Shown here piece after piece: positions 1 to 9,040 of a stretch of DNA of 64,000 nt; within the stretch, counting starts at the first letter, position 1; every line of letters begins with the position of its first letter. The stretch is taken from positions 308,032 to 372,031 of the forward strand of contig NZ_FQZO01000004.1 of assembly GCF_900142075.1 (NCBI RefSeq), in the 5' to 3' direction. The position numbers were made by a program, and so were the translations under genes. Below the pieces are notes generated by a model that saw only the letters and a program-made list of their open reading frames with translations, had not been told where the DNA came from and did not search any database. Source of the DNA: Clostridium amylolyticum (GTDB taxonomy: Bacteria; Bacillota; Clostridia; Clostridiales; Clostridiaceae).

Positions 1-86
1 AAAGCTAAAAGGGTAGGCATCTTTCTTGTAATCATTAATATTGAAACCACTAAAAATAATAGTATAATAAGTATAGGGACTATCAC
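1..86 (-). CDS. N-terminus of an integral membrane protein, probably a transporter (partial)
   Basis: The minus strand shows a good ribosome binding site (AAGGAG at 97-102) followed after 10 nt by a GTG start at 84-86 and 28 open codons running off the window edge. The visible residues form one strongly hydrophobic segment (MIVPILIILLFLVVSILMI) followed by TRKMPTLLA, the pattern of the first membrane helix of a secondary transporter. It lies downstream of the TIM-barrel gene at 180-866 on the same strand, so it is probably in the same sugar or carboxylate utilisation cluster. Family cannot be assigned from 28 residues. Confidence 0.5.
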   Translation of the reverse strand, partial: MIVPILIILLFLVVSILMITRKMPTLLA

Positions 87-149
87 TGTTGATCAGCTCC
101 TTAATTTTTTATTTTACGAAAATTTATTTTTATTTTTATTTTATTATCT

Positions 150-181
150 GATTCCTTAGTGACATAAGGAATCATTTTTTT
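150..181 (+). terminator. hairpin with T-run between two minus-strand genes
   Basis: A 9-bp stem (150-158 with 165-173, loop GTGACA-like 159-164) is followed by a T-run at 175-181 on the plus strand. On the plus strand it has the form of an intrinsic terminator, but no plus-strand gene precedes it. On the minus strand, where the flanking genes lie, the 3' side is A-rich, so there it would only be a hairpin between the TIM-barrel gene and the transporter. Confidence 0.45.
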
Positions 182-866
182 ATAGTCTTTCTATAGCTTC
201 TCTAAATTCTGATGTAACTTTCTTTAAGTTTTCTATATCTTTTGTAGTTACTACAGCTCCAATCATTATAGCTTTAACTCCCACTTCATGAAGTAGTTTA
301 ATTTCCTCTGGTTTTATCTTCTTTTGTGTGGGAACTAAAACAGGTTTTGAAATGGTGCTTGCTATAGCTGAATACTGCATTAAATCTCTAAAGTATAAAG
401 GTTGTCCATAAGATTCACCTGGCATTATAGATGCTTCAAGTACCTCCATAGGAGAGTTTTCTATACCTCTTAAAATTACCTCATTATAGTTATTATCAAT
501 AGCTACCATCCTTGTAAGCTTTTTAGTATCAGCGATGTTTGCTGGAAGATGATGATAATAAGCAGAATAAAAATCCACTCCCATATCTTCTAATTGCTGC
601 ATTTCTTCTTTTGTAGCAAAGGCATCTTGTCCACCTGGTACAACTCCTAAAGGTACATTAAACTCACGAGAAATACTTCTAAAGAGTTCTTTTCCACTTT
701 GGAAATTACCAAAATCGTTCCCACTGGCTCTATGATGCACATTAATATGCATTTTTAAAGCCTGAGCTCCTGCTTCATAAGCAGCTTTAGCCATTTCGAA
801 GCTATTTTCGGGCAGACTTACCACCAGTGTCATCTTATTGTTCTCCAATAAATTTTTAAATAGCAT
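180..866 (-). CDS. TIM-barrel (NanE/aldolase-like) enzyme of unknown substrate
   Basis: This 228-residue protein reads as a single beta/alpha barrel: alternating hydrophobic strands (MTLVVSLP, ALKMHINV, PLGVVPGG, DFYSAYY, PVLVPTQKK) and a C-terminal AIMIGAVV strand followed by a helix, which is the usual phosphate-binding end of NanE, HisA and KDPG-aldolase type barrels. Conserved-looking residues include the HINVHHRASGND and PGGQDAF segments. The start ATG is preceded by AGGAGG. It sits between a ROK regulator and a transporter, which supports a role in catabolism of a sugar or sugar acid. NanE-like epimerase is possible but the substrate is not shown by the sequence. Confidence 0.6.
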   Translation of the reverse strand: MLFKNLLENNKMTLVVSLPENSFEMAKAAYEAGAQALKMHINVHHRASGNDFGNFQSGKELFRSISREFNVPLGVVPGGQDAFATKEEMQQLEDMGVDFYSAYYHHLPANIADTKKLTRMVAIDNNYNEVILRGIENSPMEVLEASIMPGESYGQPLYFRDLMQYSAIASTISKPVLVPTQKKIKPEEIKLLHEVGVKAIMIGAVVTTKDIENLKKVTSEFREAIERL

Positions 867-939
867 AACATAACCTCCTGTCCTTTTAATATTTTCTTCT
901 GTTTTCTTACACCTATCCCCCTCTCAAGATAATGATTGG

Positions 940-1016
940 TTTATTATTTATTATTTATTATTTATCATTTTCAGTTTTATAGTTAAATTTATCTTTAACA
1001 AAGTTGAAAATGATAA
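940..1016. repeat. heptamer tandem repeat and nested inverted repeats
   Basis: Four tandem copies of TTTATTA (940-967, the last copy TTTATCA) run into a 12-bp inverted repeat, TTATCATTTTCA at 962-973 with TGAAAATGATAA at 1005-1016. Inside its loop is a second inverted repeat, GTTAAA 982-987 with TTTAAC 994-999. The element lies between the ROK gene and the TIM-barrel gene. It could be an operator or an RNA hairpin at the end of the ROK message; there is no clear U-run. Confidence 0.6.
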
Positions 1017-1032
1017 TATATAACCCTATGAA

Positions 1033-2229
1033 CTAATCTAATACCTTATTATCAAAAGCGTCGAAATGCTTATATCTTAATTTTTCAGCTAGAGCTAAGG
1101 TATTCCCCCTATCCATTTTAGGCATAGACTTTATTATTATTTCTTTGGTATCACTAAAAACTTTTCCAAATTGGTTTTTAACTATGTTATCAAAACCAGG
1201 CATATTCATAAGAGCTCCTCCTAGTATGAAAACATCTATTCTAAAAAATAATAGTAAGTTTTTCATTATTAAAGTTATAGAATCTGCAGCTTCATATATA
1301 TATTTCTGAAGTTTATCGTTAAGTTCAAAGCCTTGATTCCCTAAATCCTCCCAGTGATCTATAATATCAGTAGTATTTTTTTCACCCATGGACTCTAAGT
1401 TTTCTATTCCTAGACAATGAGTAATTTTTCTATAGAAGTTACTTGGGGATATAAGCTGTTCTACGTCTACATTAGGTGAAATTAGTAACTTACCTATATC
1501 AATTATCCTTTCACCATTTCTTTCAAAAGGCTTTCCACCAGTATAAATAGATGTAGTAATCTTTTCATCAAAGGATATATATGTATAATTTTCTGGTATA
1601 TCTCCTAAGAGCTTTGCCACCTGTTTCTCCATATCTACCCTTCCGGAATATTCAGATATAACCGGTATTTTAAAGGTGTATTCTAGAGCTTCTTCAATAG
1701 AAAAGTTTTCTTGAAAAACATAGGTAGAAAATAATTCATTAAACTTTGTGGTATAAAGACTTTCATCCATTAGTATACCTATACCAGCTGCTTTTTCTCT
1801 TTGTATGTTAAGCTTATTCATGGCATTTTCCATAGCACCAGAAATCAATGCAAAGAGCTCATTACCATAAATCATCTTTTTATTTAGTAAGTTATGATAT
1901 ACCGTATTTAAATTCATATCGTAAACCGTTAGATTTATCTCATTAGAGTTTAAATTTATAATAAAAATATACGAGCTGTTTCCTTTTATAGTTAAATATA
2001 TAGGCTTTCTTCCACCAGAAGACTCACCAATACTATTTTCTTCAATAATCTCATCCTCAATGAGCTCACTTACCAGTGAGGAAACAGTACTAGCACTTAA
2101 ATTTACCTTTGCTGTAATTTCAGCCCTAGATAATTTTCCATGTTCTATTAAAGTTCTTAATATTAGATTTTTATTCATTTCTTTCATGAGCTTTAAACTA
2201 CCAGCTTTAAATTTCATATCGGCACCCAT
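1033..2229 (-). CDS. ROK-family transcriptional regulator (NagC/XylR type)
   Basis: The 398-residue protein has an N-terminal winged helix-turn-helix (about residues 15-65; ILRTLIEHGKLSRAEITAKV then LSASTVSSLVSELI) followed by a ROK sugar-kinase-like domain. The first ATP-site style loop is degenerate and the usual zinc motif CxCGxxGC is absent, as in many ROK repressors that bind a sugar but do not phosphorylate it. The late motif FFRIDVFILGGALMNMPG matches the ROK C-terminal signature. Length is usual for the family. The gene lies upstream of the TIM-barrel enzyme and transporter on the same strand, its likely targets, and has a palindrome in its own promoter that suggests autoregulation. 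Confidence 0.88.
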   Translation of the reverse strand: MGADMKFKAGSLKLMKEMNKNLILRTLIEHGKLSRAEITAKVNLSASTVSSLVSELIEDEIIEENSIGESSGGRKPIYLTIKGNSSYIFIINLNSNEINLTVYDMNLNTVYHNLLNKKMIYGNELFALISGAMENAMNKLNIQREKAAGIGILMDESLYTTKFNELFSTYVFQENFSIEEALEYTFKIPVISEYSGRVDMEKQVAKLLGDIPENYTYISFDEKITTSIYTGGKPFERNGERIIDIGKLLISPNVDVEQLISPSNFYRKITHCLGIENLESMGEKNTTDIIDHWEDLGNQGFELNDKLQKYIYEAADSITLIMKNLLLFFRIDVFILGGALMNMPGFDNIVKNQFGKVFSDTKEIIIKSMPKMDRGNTLALAEKLRYKHFDAFDNKVLD

Positions 2230-2256
2230 TTGTTTTATATTTATATATATCTTAGT

Positions 2257-2334
2257 GAATAAAGTTCTTAAACTTATTTCGGAGTCCGAATAAAGTTCTT
2301 AATTCTATATTATCATCATTTTTAAAATAATCAA
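2257..2334 (-). promoter_or_regulatory. ROK promoter with palindromic and repeated operator
   Basis: On the minus strand TTGATT (2329-2334), a 16-bp spacer and TAATAT (2307-2312) form a sigma-A-like promoter. Immediately downstream is an imperfect palindrome with 12-bp arms (2271-2282 and 2286-2297, spacer AGT, two mismatches). The 15-mer GAATAAAGTTCTTAA also occurs twice as a direct repeat (2257-2271 and 2288-2302), start to start 31 bp, close to three helical turns. This is what one expects of the operator of the adjacent ROK protein; the binding itself is inferred. Confidence 0.6.
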
Positions 2335-2371
2335 ACGTTTTCAGATTTGAAATTGTAAATAAATTATGAAC

Positions 2372-2414
2372 AAAAAGAAATCAATATAAGGATTACCTAT
2401 ACCGATTTCTTTTT
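2372..2414 (-). terminator. intrinsic terminator of the pur operon
   Basis: Perfect 11-bp stem (2404-2414 with 2372-2382) whose minus-strand 3' arm ends in TTTTT. It lies just after the purD stop codon, in the direction of pur transcription. Confidence 0.75.
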
Positions 2415-2453
2415 ACTAATGTAGGATTATAAGTTAGTATGTACCTATCTTTA

Positions 2454-3698
2454 CTATACTATTCCTATATCCTTTCTAAAATATATATTATTAAATGTTA
2501 TGGAATTTAATGCTTCGTAGGCCGCTGTTCTTGCTTCTCCTATATTCTTTCCTGTGGCGGTAATAGATAATACACGTCCCCCACTGGTAATAAGCTTATC
2601 CCCATCTAACTTAGCACCGGATATAAATATCTTTCCCTTATGAGAATTTATATTTATTTCAAAACCCCTTTTAAAATTTCCCGGATATCCACCAGATGCT
2701 GCTATCACACTGCAACTATATAAGTTTTTCCACTTTATTTCATAGCCTTCTAAATCTTCATCAATAGCATGTTTTATCATATCAATAATATCTGTTTCAA
2801 GAAGACACATAAGGGCTTGGGTTTCTGGATCTCCCATCCTCACGTTATATTCTAAGAGATAAACGCCTTTTTTGGATATCATTATTCCAAAGAATATTAT
2901 GCCCTTATAGTCCATGGCTTCACCTTGTATCCCCTTCATAGTAGGTAGCAAAATCTCTTTATAAAAGGCCTTCATCACCTCTTCATCTACATAGGGATTA
3001 GGTGCTATAACTCCCATACCTCCAGTATTGGGTCCAAGCCCTCCTTCATATATCTGTTTATGATCCTTTGCAGATATAAAAGGTATTATAGTTTGTCCAT
3101 CTGTTATAGATAAGATTGAAGCTTCTACTCCTTCAATAAACTCTTCAATAACTATTTCATTTCCTGCTCCATGGAATATATCTGAAACCATAAAGGAATC
3201 TATGGTTTCCTTAGCTTCCTTTTTACTTTGGCATATCACTACCCCTTTACCTGCAGCTAATCCATCAGCTTTAATAACTATGGGATATTCACAGCTTTCA
3301 ATGTATAATAAAGCGTTATGTGCATTATTGAAACTTTCATAAGAGGCAGTTTTCACGCCGTATTTTTTCATAAAATTCTTTGAGAAAACCTTACTTCCCT
3401 CTAACCTAGCTGAATTTTTATCCGGCCCAAATATTTTCAGTTTTTCTTTTTTAAACTCATCTACTATACCCTTGGTTAAAGGTTCTTCCGGTCCTACTAT
3501 AGTGAGATGTATATTTTCATTCTTAGCAAACTGTACAAGATTCTTTATTTCAGTAATATTTATATTCTCACACTTATTTTCTAAAGCGGTACCACCATTG
3601 CCCGGTGCGCAATAAATTTTGGTAACCTCAGAATTTTGGGATACTTTCCAAGCTAACGCATGTTCTCTTCCCCCTGAGCCAATAATTAGTACTTTCAT
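2454..3698 (-). CDS. purD: phosphoribosylamine-glycine ligase (GAR synthetase)
   Basis: PurD joins glycine to 5-phosphoribosylamine using ATP, the second step of IMP synthesis in the cytoplasm. The 414-residue chain has the N-terminal signature MKVLIIGSGGREHALAW, the ATP-grasp glycine loop KADGLAAGKGV, the GPNTGGMG motif and the metal-binding NVRMGDPETQ motif near residue 290, followed by the C-terminal domain. Length is typical. It is the last gene of the eight-gene pur operon, 44 bp after purH, and is followed by the operon terminator. Glycine used here is also the substrate of the gcv operon upstream in this window. Confidence 0.97.
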   Translation of the reverse strand: MKVLIIGSGGREHALAWKVSQNSEVTKIYCAPGNGGTALENKCENINITEIKNLVQFAKNENIHLTIVGPEEPLTKGIVDEFKKEKLKIFGPDKNSARLEGSKVFSKNFMKKYGVKTASYESFNNAHNALLYIESCEYPIVIKADGLAAGKGVVICQSKKEAKETIDSFMVSDIFHGAGNEIVIEEFIEGVEASILSITDGQTIIPFISAKDHKQIYEGGLGPNTGGMGVIAPNPYVDEEVMKAFYKEILLPTMKGIQGEAMDYKGIIFFGIMISKKGVYLLEYNVRMGDPETQALMCLLETDIIDMIKHAIDEDLEGYEIKWKNLYSCSVIAASGGYPGNFKRGFEININSHKGKIFISGAKLDGDKLITSGGRVLSITATGKNIGEARTAAYEALNSITFNNIYFRKDIGIV

Positions 3699-3742
3699 AA
3701 TATCATCTCCAGATATTAATATTTTAGAATTGGAGTATCTGC

Positions 3743-5248
3743 TTAGTGCTTAAAATGCCTCACTCCTGTAAATACCATGGAGATTCCTAGTTCATCACAT
3801 TTTTTTATGGAATCTTCGTCTCTCATGGAACCTCCTGGTTGAATAATGGCTGTAATATTATGTTCACCTGCGGCTTCTACCACATCATTAAAGGGAAAGA
3901 AAGCATCGGAAGCCATGACGCAGGCACCTTCTCCTCTTTCTAAAGCCTCTTGTGCCGCCCAAATTCTATTAACTTGTCCTCCCCCAATACCCACAGCTTT
4001 TTTATCCTTTACTAACACAATAGCATTGGATTTAACGTATTTTACAACCTTCATACCAAAAAGCATATCCTGTAGTTCTTTTTCAGAAGGCTTTTTAAGG
4101 GTAACCACCTTGATATCCTCTGTAAGTACACTATCTTCCTGTTGAACTAACACCCCTCCGTCTATGGTTACAAAGGAATCTTTATCCTTAGGTTTAGCAT
4201 TACATTTAATTACTCTCAAATTCTTTTTACTTCTTAATATGTTTAATGCTTCTTCATCAAAGTCTGGTGCAGCCACTACCTCTAAAAATATCTTTATCAT
4301 TTCTTCTGCCGTAGCTTTATTTACAGTTCTATTTAAAGCCACTATGCCTCCAAAAATTGAAACAGTGTCACATTCATAGGCCTTTTTATAGCTGTCATAG
4401 GCATCTTCACCTACCGCTACCCCACAAGGAGTATTATGTTTTAAAGCGCAGCAAGCTGGTTCTTCAAATTCACAGGCTACCTTCCAAGCTATATCTAAAT
4501 CCTTTAGATTGTTGTAGGAAAGCTCTTTCCCATTTAATACTTCTAAAGAGTTCATAGCTCCCTGGGTCATATTTGATACATAATAAGCTGCTTTTTGATG
4601 AGGATTTTCTCCATATCTTAAATCCATGGCTTTTTTATAGCTTACACTTAAATATTCAGGGTAATTATCTTCATCTTCCATAAGAAATTTTGCTACTGCT
4701 GCATCGTATGAGCTCATAAGATTGAACACCTTACCTGCAAGATTTTTTCTAGTATTATATTTTACTTCATTACTTTCTAACATCTCATTTATTAATACTT
4801 CATAATCATTTTTATCTGTAACCACCACCACATCATTAAAGTTCTTAGCAGCCGCTCTTAGCATGGTAGGTCCTCCAATATCTATAAACTCAACTTTTTC
4901 TTCAAAAGTTAAATCCTCTTTATATTTTTCAAAGAAGGGGTAAAGATTTACTATAACCATATCTATGGTGCCTATGTTTCTTTCCTTTAGTGTATCCATA
5001 TGAGCTAAATCATCTCTTCTTGCTAAAATTCCTGCGTGAATAATGGGGTGCAGCGTCTTAACCCTTCCATCTAACATCTCAGGAAAATCGGTTAATTCAT
5101 TAACTTCTATGGCTTTTATTTCATTATCTTTTAAATACTTATAGGTGCCTCCTGTGGAGATAATTTCATATCCTCTTCCTTGTAAAAAACTTGCAAAATC
5201 TATAATACCTTCTTTATCATATACGCTTATTAAAACTCGTTTCATCAT
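3743..5248 (-). CDS. purH: bifunctional AICAR transformylase / IMP cyclohydrolase
   Basis: PurH carries out the last two steps to IMP: formyl transfer from 10-formyl-THF to AICAR and ring closure. The 501 residues show the N-terminal MGS-like cyclohydrolase domain (RVLISVYDKEGI, ISTGGTYKYL, LDGRVKTLHPIIHAGIL) and the C-terminal transformylase domain with the conserved KHNTPCGVA segment and the terminal GGSMRDEDSI and GVRHFKH motifs. The start ATG overlaps the purN stop by one base (TAATGATG), indicating translational coupling; either of the two adjacent ATG codons could be used. Confidence 0.97.
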   Translation of the reverse strand: MMKRVLISVYDKEGIIDFASFLQGRGYEIISTGGTYKYLKDNEIKAIEVNELTDFPEMLDGRVKTLHPIIHAGILARRDDLAHMDTLKERNIGTIDMVIVNLYPFFEKYKEDLTFEEKVEFIDIGGPTMLRAAAKNFNDVVVVTDKNDYEVLINEMLESNEVKYNTRKNLAGKVFNLMSSYDAAVAKFLMEDEDNYPEYLSVSYKKAMDLRYGENPHQKAAYYVSNMTQGAMNSLEVLNGKELSYNNLKDLDIAWKVACEFEEPACCALKHNTPCGVAVGEDAYDSYKKAYECDTVSIFGGIVALNRTVNKATAEEMIKIFLEVVAAPDFDEEALNILRSKKNLRVIKCNAKPKDKDSFVTIDGGVLVQQEDSVLTEDIKVVTLKKPSEKELQDMLFGMKVVKYVKSNAIVLVKDKKAVGIGGGQVNRIWAAQEALERGEGACVMASDAFFPFNDVVEAAGEHNITAIIQPGGSMRDEDSIKKCDELGISMVFTGVRHFKH

Positions 5249-5868
5249 TAAACCACCTCTTCTAATATCTTTACCCCCTGGGAGGTTAGGGATATCTTTT
5301 TCTTCTCTATAAGATTTATAGCTTCTATTAGAATTTTATGTTCTTCTGTGAGTACCTTTTTTTGAAGGGTATCTGCATTATCATAACTTTCCACAGATAC
5401 TGTTTTCTGTAACAGTACAGCACCGCCATCCACTTCTTCATTGACAAAATGCACTGTACACCCCGTTGTTTTTACCCCAGAATTGATAACTGCTTCATGC
5501 ACTTTCTTTCCATACATACCTTTTCCACAAAAGTTAGGTATTAAAGAGGGATGAATGTTAATTATTTTATCTTTATAAACTTTTAATATTTCTCCCTTTA
5601 ATATAGAAAGAAACCCTGCCAATACTATTAAATCTGCTCTATCACCCAATATTTCTAAAGCTTTGTCCCCAATATTTTCTCTATAGCTGCCCCTATCCAA
5701 TACATAAGTTGTAATACCTTTTTCTTCAGCTCTTTTTAATGCCTTAGCATCAGCATTGTCAGAAATCACTCCCACTATAGAGCAATTTAATTCACCTTTA
5801 TTAATACTATCCATAATAGCTTGGAGATTACTGCCTCCTCCAGAAACAAATACCGCTATTTTAAGCAA
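5248..5868 (-). CDS. purN: phosphoribosylglycinamide formyltransferase
   Basis: PurN transfers the formyl group of 10-formyl-THF to GAR. The family motifs are present: AVFVSGGGSNLQAIMDS at the N-terminus, the folate-site LAGFLSIL, and the catalytic NIHPSLIPNF region with the following TGCTVHFVNEEVDGGAV segment. I chose the TTG at 5866-5868 because GGAGG lies 8 nt upstream and gives the usual N-terminus (MLKIAVFVSGGG); a GTG three codons earlier is possible but would overlap the ribosome binding site. It follows purM by 24 nt and overlaps purH by one base. Confidence 0.95.
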   Translation of the reverse strand: MLKIAVFVSGGGSNLQAIMDSINKGELNCSIVGVISDNADAKALKRAEEKGITTYVLDRGSYRENIGDKALEILGDRADLIVLAGFLSILKGEILKVYKDKIINIHPSLIPNFCGKGMYGKKVHEAVINSGVKTTGCTVHFVNEEVDGGAVLLQKTVSVESYDNADTLQKKVLTEEHKILIEAINLIEKKKISLTSQGVKILEEVV

Positions 5869-5892
5869 TACCCTCACCTCCGAAAATAAATT

Positions 5893-6891
5893 TTACTTGA
5901 TACATATTCTTTCATCTCCGGAAGTGATAAAGCCAATATCATATGCCCTTTCCCCTAAAGAAATTAAATACTTTATTACCTGTTCTTTTATACTTTTGTC
6001 CACACATAATACAAAACCAATGCCCATATTAAAGGTATTAAAGAGCTCATCTTCAGTAATTCCCAGGGATAAAAATCTTTCATAAATCTCCGGTATAGGA
6101 TAACTATTTTTATTAATAACAGCAGTTAATCCCTTAGGAAGCATTCTTGGAATATTTTCAATAAATCCTCCTCCAGTTATATGAGCCATACCCTTTACAT
6201 TAAACTTTTCCAACACATTTAAAATAGGCTTTACATATACTTTTGTAGGGGTAAGAAGTACTTCTCCTAACTTTTGACCATTATATATCTCATCTATATC
6301 CGTAAAAACTTTTCTTATAAGTGAGTAACCATTACTGTGAAATCCTGAAGATGATAAACCTATTAAAGCATCCTCTTCTTTTATGTCTTTCCCATCTACG
6401 ATTTTATCCTTATCCACGATTCCCACTGCAAATCCAGCAATATCATATTCTCCTTCTCTATAGAAACCAGGCATTTCTGCTGTTTCACCACCAACTAAGC
6501 TAGCGTTACACTGAGTACAGCCTTCTGAAACCCCTTTTACTAGGTCTGCTGCAACTTGTGCTTCTAACTTTCCACAAGCGATATAGTCAAGGAAAAATAA
6601 TGGTTTTGCGCCATGGCACAGTATATCATTTACACACATGGCTACACAGTCTATACCCACGGTATCATACTTTTTTGTCTTGAAAGCTATATCCAATTTG
6701 GTTCCTACACCATCTGTACCAGTAACTAATACAGGTTTTTTATAACCTTCTGGAAGTTCTATCATAGCAGCAAAACTTCCTAAGCTGTTTAAAACTAAAT
6801 TTCCTGTGGTCTTTGCTGCATATTCTTTCATTAAGCTTACTGCCTTGTATCCTTCTTCAATGTTTACTCCTGCTTCTTTATAAGTAATCAT
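5893..6891 (-). CDS. purM: phosphoribosylformylglycinamidine cyclo-ligase (AIR synthetase)
   Basis: PurM closes the imidazole ring by ATP-dependent conversion of FGAM to AIR. Motifs of the PurM/SelD superfamily are clear: PVLVTGTDGVGTKLDIA, the CVNDILCHGAKPLFFLDY segment, LVGGETAEMPGFY, LIGLSSSGFHSNGYSL and the AHITGGGFIENIPR motif. The ATG at 6889-6891 (332 residues) is preferred over an in-frame TTG six codons upstream: it has GAAAGG 8 nt before it and starts 7 nt after the purF stop. The ribosome binding site lies in the 3' end of purF, so the two are probably coupled. Confidence 0.96.
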   Translation of the reverse strand: MITYKEAGVNIEEGYKAVSLMKEYAAKTTGNLVLNSLGSFAAMIELPEGYKKPVLVTGTDGVGTKLDIAFKTKKYDTVGIDCVAMCVNDILCHGAKPLFFLDYIACGKLEAQVAADLVKGVSEGCTQCNASLVGGETAEMPGFYREGEYDIAGFAVGIVDKDKIVDGKDIKEEDALIGLSSSGFHSNGYSLIRKVFTDIDEIYNGQKLGEVLLTPTKVYVKPILNVLEKFNVKGMAHITGGGFIENIPRMLPKGLTAVINKNSYPIPEIYERFLSLGITEDELFNTFNMGIGFVLCVDKSIKEQVIKYLISLGERAYDIGFITSGDERICIK

Positions 6892-6898
6892 TTTTACA

Positions 6899-8305
6899 CT
6901 ACCTTTCAAGATAATCTTTTGAGGTTTCTATGGGTGTGGCCATGGGATAAATACCTTTAAAACACCCAAGACAGAAATCATTACCATGGTTAAAGGCCTT
7001 TAAAAGCCCTTTTATACTTATGTACTCCAAGCTGTCAGCACCTATCTTTTCCCTTATGCTTTCTAAATCTAAGTTAGAGCCTATGAGATCCTTTCTATAA
7101 GGAGTATCAATGCCAAAATAGCATGGATATTTAACCATAGGTGAAGCTACTCTAAAATGCACCTCTGTAGCACCTGCTTTTTTTAATAGCTCTACTAACT
7201 TTAAACTGGTGGTGCCTCTTACTATGGAGTCATCAATAAGCACTACCCTCTTCCCTTCTACATTGCTTTTTAAAGGGTTAAGCTTTAAAGCCACAGCCTT
7301 TTCTCTTATTTCTTGAGAAGGTGCTATAAAGGTTCTTCCCACATACTTATTTTTAATAAAACCTATGCCATAAGGTATACCTGAAGCTCTGGCATATCCT
7401 ACAGCTGCTGCTATACCAGAATCCGGTACTCCCACTACTATATCTGCTTCTACAGGGGATTCTTCATAAAGAACTTCCCCTACTTTTACCCTAGATTCAT
7501 AAACATTTATTCCGTCAATGGTGCTGTCAGGTCTTGCAAAATAAATATATTCAAAGGAGCAGGTTTTACATTGTGTCTTTTCTGCTTTGTTTAAGCTCCT
7601 TAATCCATCTTTATCTATAATTACAATCTCTCCTGGCATTACATCTCTAACAAAATCTGCACCTACCGCATCTAAGGCACAGCTTTCTGAACATAGTATA
7701 TAGGATTCTCCCATCTTACCTATGCACAATGGCCTTATACCATAGGTATCTCTTACCCCTATCAATTTATCATCTGTAAGTATCACTAAAGCATAGGAGC
7801 CTTTCACCGCTTGAATAGCATCAAAAACCGCTGTCTCTATTCCTTTTTTAGCACCTCTTGCTATTAGACTTAAGACTACTTCTGAATCTATAGAAGTTTG
7901 AAATATAGAGCCTCCATCCTCTAGGAGTTCTCTTATTACATCTGCATTTACCAAATTTCCATTATGTGCTATAGCCATGGAGCCTAGCTTATATTGAGTT
8001 ACTATAGGTTGGGCATTGGTTATATTACTGGAGCCTGCAGTGGAATATCTCACATGTCCAATGGCTGCATTACCTTTAAGCTTTTTCATATCTTCCCCAT
8101 TAAAAGCTTCACTAACTAGTCCCATACTTTTATGACATATTATTTCTTTTCCATTGGAAACAGCTATACCAGCACTTTCTTGTCCTCTATGCTGCAAGGC
8201 ATAAAGTCCATAATAGGTAATATCAGCTACATTTTCTGCTTCTTTTGAAAAGATGCCAAAGACTCCACATTCTTCCTTAAATTTATCCACGGTTAAATCT
8301 ATCAT
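6899..8305 (-). CDS. purF: amidophosphoribosyltransferase
   Basis: PurF makes phosphoribosylamine from PRPP and glutamine, the committed step of the pathway. A 12-residue propeptide precedes the catalytic cysteine (EECGVFGIF, Cys13), as in the Bacillus enzyme. The N-terminal Ntn glutaminase domain shows RYSTAGSSN and AHNGNLVN; the C-terminal PRPP-binding motif is VVLIDDSIVRGTT. Cysteines in QCKTCS, PCYFGID and CLGC near the C-terminus match the ligands of the oxygen-labile 4Fe-4S cluster found in Bacillus-type PurF. Length (468) is typical. Product feedback by purine nucleotides is known for the family. Confidence 0.97.
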   Translation of the reverse strand: MIDLTVDKFKEECGVFGIFSKEAENVADITYYGLYALQHRGQESAGIAVSNGKEIICHKSMGLVSEAFNGEDMKKLKGNAAIGHVRYSTAGSSNITNAQPIVTQYKLGSMAIAHNGNLVNADVIRELLEDGGSIFQTSIDSEVVLSLIARGAKKGIETAVFDAIQAVKGSYALVILTDDKLIGVRDTYGIRPLCIGKMGESYILCSESCALDAVGADFVRDVMPGEIVIIDKDGLRSLNKAEKTQCKTCSFEYIYFARPDSTIDGINVYESRVKVGEVLYEESPVEADIVVGVPDSGIAAAVGYARASGIPYGIGFIKNKYVGRTFIAPSQEIREKAVALKLNPLKSNVEGKRVVLIDDSIVRGTTSLKLVELLKKAGATEVHFRVASPMVKYPCYFGIDTPYRKDLIGSNLDLESIREKIGADSLEYISIKGLLKAFNHGNDFCLGCFKGIYPMATPIETSKDYLER

Positions 8306-8326
8306 GATTTTTACCTCTCTATTTTT

Positions 8327-9040
8327 TTAATTCTCTTTTGATACTATCCTGCTGAGTATTTCCTCATAGGCATCCTTAACATTCCCTAAATCTCTTCTAA
8401 ATCTGTCTTTATCTAATTTCTCATCGGTTTTAGCATCCCAAAATCTGCAAGTGTCAGGGGATATCTCATCTGCTAGAATTATCTCTCCCTTATATCTTCC
8501 AAACTCTAATTTAAAATCTATAAGTTTTATATTTTGCTTTAAGAAAAACTCTTTTAGAACTTCATTTATAATTTTTGTAGCTGCATAAATTTTTTCTAGC
8601 TCATCATAGCTGGCCAAGCCTATGGCCACAGCATGGTGATCATTTATGAGAGGATCTCCTAACTCATCATTTTTATAGCATATTTCAAACACTGTGGTGG
8701 ATAAGTTTGTTCCCTCTTCTAGTCCTAATCTTTTAGCCATGCTTCCTGCTGCCACATTTCTCACTATTACTTCTACAGGAACTATTTCCACCTTCTTGCA
8801 GAGCTGCTCCCTATCACTTATTTTTTTAATGAAGTGAGTTTTTATCCCCTTAGTTTCTAAGAGTTCAAACAACTTGGATGTAATACTGTTATTTAATATG
8901 CCTTTCTGCTCTATTTGCCCTTTCTTTTCTCCATTAAAGGCGGTAGCATCGTCTTTGTAATAAACTATTACCTCATCTTCTTTTTCAGTAGTATATATTT
9001 TTTTAGCTTTTCCTTCATAAAGCATTTCTTTGTTTTCCAT
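8327..9040 (-). CDS. purC: SAICAR synthase
   Basis: PurC couples CAIR and aspartate with ATP to give SAICAR. The 237 residues carry the family motifs LYEGKAKKIY, YKDDATAFNG, VEVIVRNVAAGS, LIDFKLEFGR and the ISPDTCRFWD motif near the end. Its ATG overlaps the purE stop codon by one base (TAATGG). The usual next enzyme, adenylosuccinate lyase (purB), is not in this operon. Confidence 0.97.
   Translation of the reverse strand: MENKEMLYEGKAKKIYTTEKEDEVIVYYKDDATAFNGEKKGQIEQKGILNNSITSKLFELLETKGIKTHFIKKISDREQLCKKVEIVPVEVIVRNVAAGSMAKRLGLEEGTNLSTTVFEICYKNDELGDPLINDHHAVAIGLASYDELEKIYAATKIINEVLKEFFLKQNIKLIDFKLEFGRYKGEIILADEISPDTCRFWDAKTDEKLDKDRFRRDLGNVKDAYEEILSRIVSKEN

Noticed and set aside
940..967. 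CRISPR-like or satellite array
   Set aside because: Only a four-copy 7-bp AT microsatellite; no spacers.
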